From assembly GCA_027972325.1 (NCBI GenBank), contig JAPMOS010000002.1, positions 365,501-429,500 on the forward strand: DNA of 64,000 nucleotides, read 5' to 3'. Position numbers and translations under genes: made by a program. Below, piece after piece: positions 62,150-64,000 of this stretch. This stretch comes from Paratrimastix pyriformis (taxonomy: Eukaryota; Preaxostyla; Paratrimastigidae). Positions within the stretch are counted from its first letter, which is position 1. Every line of letters starts with the position of its first letter. The notes under the pieces were generated by a model that saw nothing but the letters and a program-made list of their open reading frames with translations, made no database searches and was not told the origin of the DNA.

Positions 62150-63876
62150 TTAGCGGCGAAAGGGGCGGCCGTCGGCGAGGGTCAATTGGGCCATGGACAT
62201 GTCGTTGGGGAGGAGGAGGACGGTTCCAGGGGGGTACCCCAGGGCCGGCAGGGTGTTTGTTGGGCCTCGCATGCCGGGACGGGGAGGTCGTGGCCGTCTG
62301 TTCCCCTGGGGCTGGGGGATGACCGCCTGAACCCAGGCGAGCGGGGGGTCTCGTTGGTGGCGGCCGCCCCGGCTCTGTGTTGTGTTCCCCGATCCCGCGG
62401 GTCCGCGGGGGCCGGTGGATGGTGGGCGGCGCGTGGGGAAGTCCGACCCGGCCTGGGGTGCGCGGTTTGCCGTCCGGCCCGGGGGTGTCGGCGGCGGGGC
62501 CTCCGCGGAGGGGGGAGTGGCCGAGTGAGCCGGCTGGTGCGAGGTGCCGGGGGTCCGTGGGATTGTCGCATCCAGGGGGAGGCGAAGCCGGGCGGCCGTG
62601 GCGCGAGACCAGGCGACAGGTGCGGTGGAGCTCGTCCGGGCCCTCTCCGCCTCCCCTCGAGAGGCGAAGCCGGCCCAGGCCTGGCCCCGTGGGCCATGAC
62701 GCGTTGTGGCAGGAGGTGCTGTGAGCTGGGGGATCCCACGGGGGAAGTAGAGTTCGAACAGGCCTCCTCGACCGGTGGCCGACGGGGTGGCGTTCTCAAT
62801 CGGCAGGCTGGGATCAGAGGGGCGAGGTGGGCGGGGTGGGCGGGCTTCCAGAGGGATGCCAAGACGCTCTGCCGTGCACTTGGCCCAAAGTGCTGGCCGG
62901 GTGGCTTCCCTCTTCGCTGCCTCGGCTTCGGACCTGCTCGCGAACACCGCCCACGCCATTCCCCCCGAGTGCCGGACAGACAAGGGCTTGGGGCCCTCGC
63001 CCGGCCTGCGACCCCGCGGGAAGAAGACCGTATAGCCGGAGGAAGGGCTGTGCTGCGGGTCGGGGGTTTGCGATTGGGGGGTGCTGGGGGTGGTCTGCTG
63101 GGACGCGGGTGGCCGAGCGGGGGGGTCCGGCTGGGTGCTCGACCGGGGAGGAGGGGCGGCTGTGGGCGCGGGTGGGTCGGCTGGCGCCCCCGCTGAGGGC
63201 CGGAGGGGTGAGGGTTCCCAGGCTGGCCGGCGGGCTGCGGGGTGGGGGCTGGTGTGGGGGGGGCCGGGCCTGCCACCCAGGGGGCCGTGCTGATGGTGGT
63301 GGCCGCCGCGTCGATGTCCCCCTCCACGAGGAAGAGGAGCATCCGCAGCCCTCCTGTGTCGGTGGCGGAGACCCCGGTCACCTCTGTTCCGGAGAGCTCA
63401 AACAGCGTGCCCTCGGCGTCCCTGATGACGGCGGTCTCGTGGCCTGCTGAGGCGCTGCCTACATGTCTCAGGGCGCCCACGAGCCGAAAGGCGGGCCATC
63501 CTTCGTGCTTCAGGCGCCCCGATCGGAAGGCGGTGGCCGCGGCGCCGGTGATCCTCCCATCCACCGAGATGGCCAGAATTGGGGCCGGCCTGACGGCGGA
63601 CAGCTCGCGCCGTTGTCCACCGCAGGAGGGGCAATTGCTGATGCTGCGCACTGGGTCCAGGGAGCCGGCCCCCAAGAAGAGGCTCTCGGGGGATTCCCAT
63701 GCCGAGGTTGCCCCGCACTTGGCACACATGGTGGTCCCCCGCGATGCTGTCCGGAACAGTGCCGGCCGGTTGGCGGCACCCAGGACGGCCAGGCAGAGCT
63801 CCGAGGCATCCATCAGAGGGTTAAGGGACTGATCAATCGGGCAAGGGTCTCCAATGACGCGCAGCTGAGCGAACAT
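62150..63876 (-). pseudogene. LINE ORF1: ubiquitin-specific-protease-like domain plus duplicated module
   Basis: From the ATG at 63876 the first roughly 230 residues resemble a USP core: DASELCLAVL (DA.EFL motif), CAKCGATS...CPSCGGQ (zinc-finger cysteines), APILAISVDGR, LVGALRHVGSASAGHETAVI (the GHY/His box) and FELSGTEVTGVSATD. The Cys box is not seen and may lie beyond the right edge or be lost. A Pro-rich stretch follows, then, after one frame change near 63000, two copies of a 65-residue module (63040-62840 and 62760-62560). Its consensus is FFPRG...RHG..GMAWA.FASR.EAE.A and W...TA.RL..PL.A. The ORF ends GRPFRR before the spacer. I do not recognise the module. Confidence 0.55.
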
Positions 63877-64000
63877 GGGGCCGATGACAAACAAGAATCA
63901 CAAAAATATGACTCGAATCAGACACAGACACGCACAGGGAGGCATGCAAGTTCGGCAAGGCGTGCACATCCGGGATCAGGGTGAGAAGAGTGCGGTATCT

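Larger units (their letters stand above)
57384..64000 (-). mobile_element. LINE with GIY-YIG nuclease, frame-worn, runs off the right edge
   Basis: At least 6.6 kb on the minus strand. From 5' to 3' it holds a USP-like ORF1 (63876 to 62150), a His-repeat spacer, GIY-YIG (61855 to about 61560), LINE reverse transcriptase (about 61310 to 59620), RNase H (about 59060 to 58640), a zinc motif (58223-58175), a PD...D restriction-like segment (58000-57931) and a hairpin-bearing 3' end. The coding frame changes about five or six times over ORF2, so this copy is probably inactive, although the protein blocks remain well preserved. The 5' end is outside the window, and no poly(A) or target duplication is seen at the 3' end. 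The GC content is much higher than in the 21.3-kb LINE, so the two are different families. Confidence 0.8.

Overview
This is nuclear DNA from a GC-rich, intron-bearing unicellular eukaryote. A BBS1 gene (BBSome, cilia) points to a flagellate. Very short introns sit beside introns swollen with microsatellites, and there are many F-box-like/leucine-rich-repeat paralogues. This could fit a Preaxostyla-type flagellate such as Paratrimastix, but that is a low-confidence guess and no rRNA or other marker in the window settles it.

Three conserved, intron-dense genes form the backbone. They are the C-terminal half of the anaphase-promoting complex scaffold APC1 (12.2-21.1 kb, +), a 15-exon DRS1/DDX27 ribosome-biogenesis helicase (30.7-38.4 kb, +) and BBS1 (47.4-54.1 kb, -). 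Their introns are full of (ATC)n, (TGTGC)n, (GACACAAA)n and minisatellite arrays. They also carry repeated copies of the neighbouring exon edge with its splice site. Most of their donors read GTCYG rather than GTAAG/GTATG. A tRNA-Ser(AGA) gene is nested in one APC1 intron. A PLP aminotransferase (8.8-10.4 kb, -) and an unrecognised four-exon gene (10.5-11.9 kb, +) diverge from a short shared upstream region.

Between these genes lie ten members or relics of one F-box-like/LRR family (0.7-0.9, 1.0-3.2, 3.7-5.8, 6.2-8.6, 24.1-26.6, 27.3-30.0, 39.0-41.1, 41.7-44.1, 45.0-47.2 and 54.2-56.5 kb). Most have a tiny first exon, one intron of about 50-60 nt and one long exon.

Two non-LTR retrotransposon (LINE) insertions are present. 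One at 21.3-24.1 kb is flanked by a 15-bp target-site duplication, has a poly(A) tail and holds one long open frame with RNase H, a zinc motif and a PCIF1/Dam-methyltransferase-like tail. The other, from 57.4 kb to the right edge on the minus strand, is larger, GC-rich and frame-worn. It combines a GIY-YIG nuclease, a LINE-type reverse transcriptase, RNase H, a zinc motif and a possible restriction-like nuclease with an upstream ORF that looks like a ubiquitin-specific protease. A copy of its 3' end lies at 0.56-0.66 kb. This element and the exon-edge echo pattern are the most unusual things in the window.
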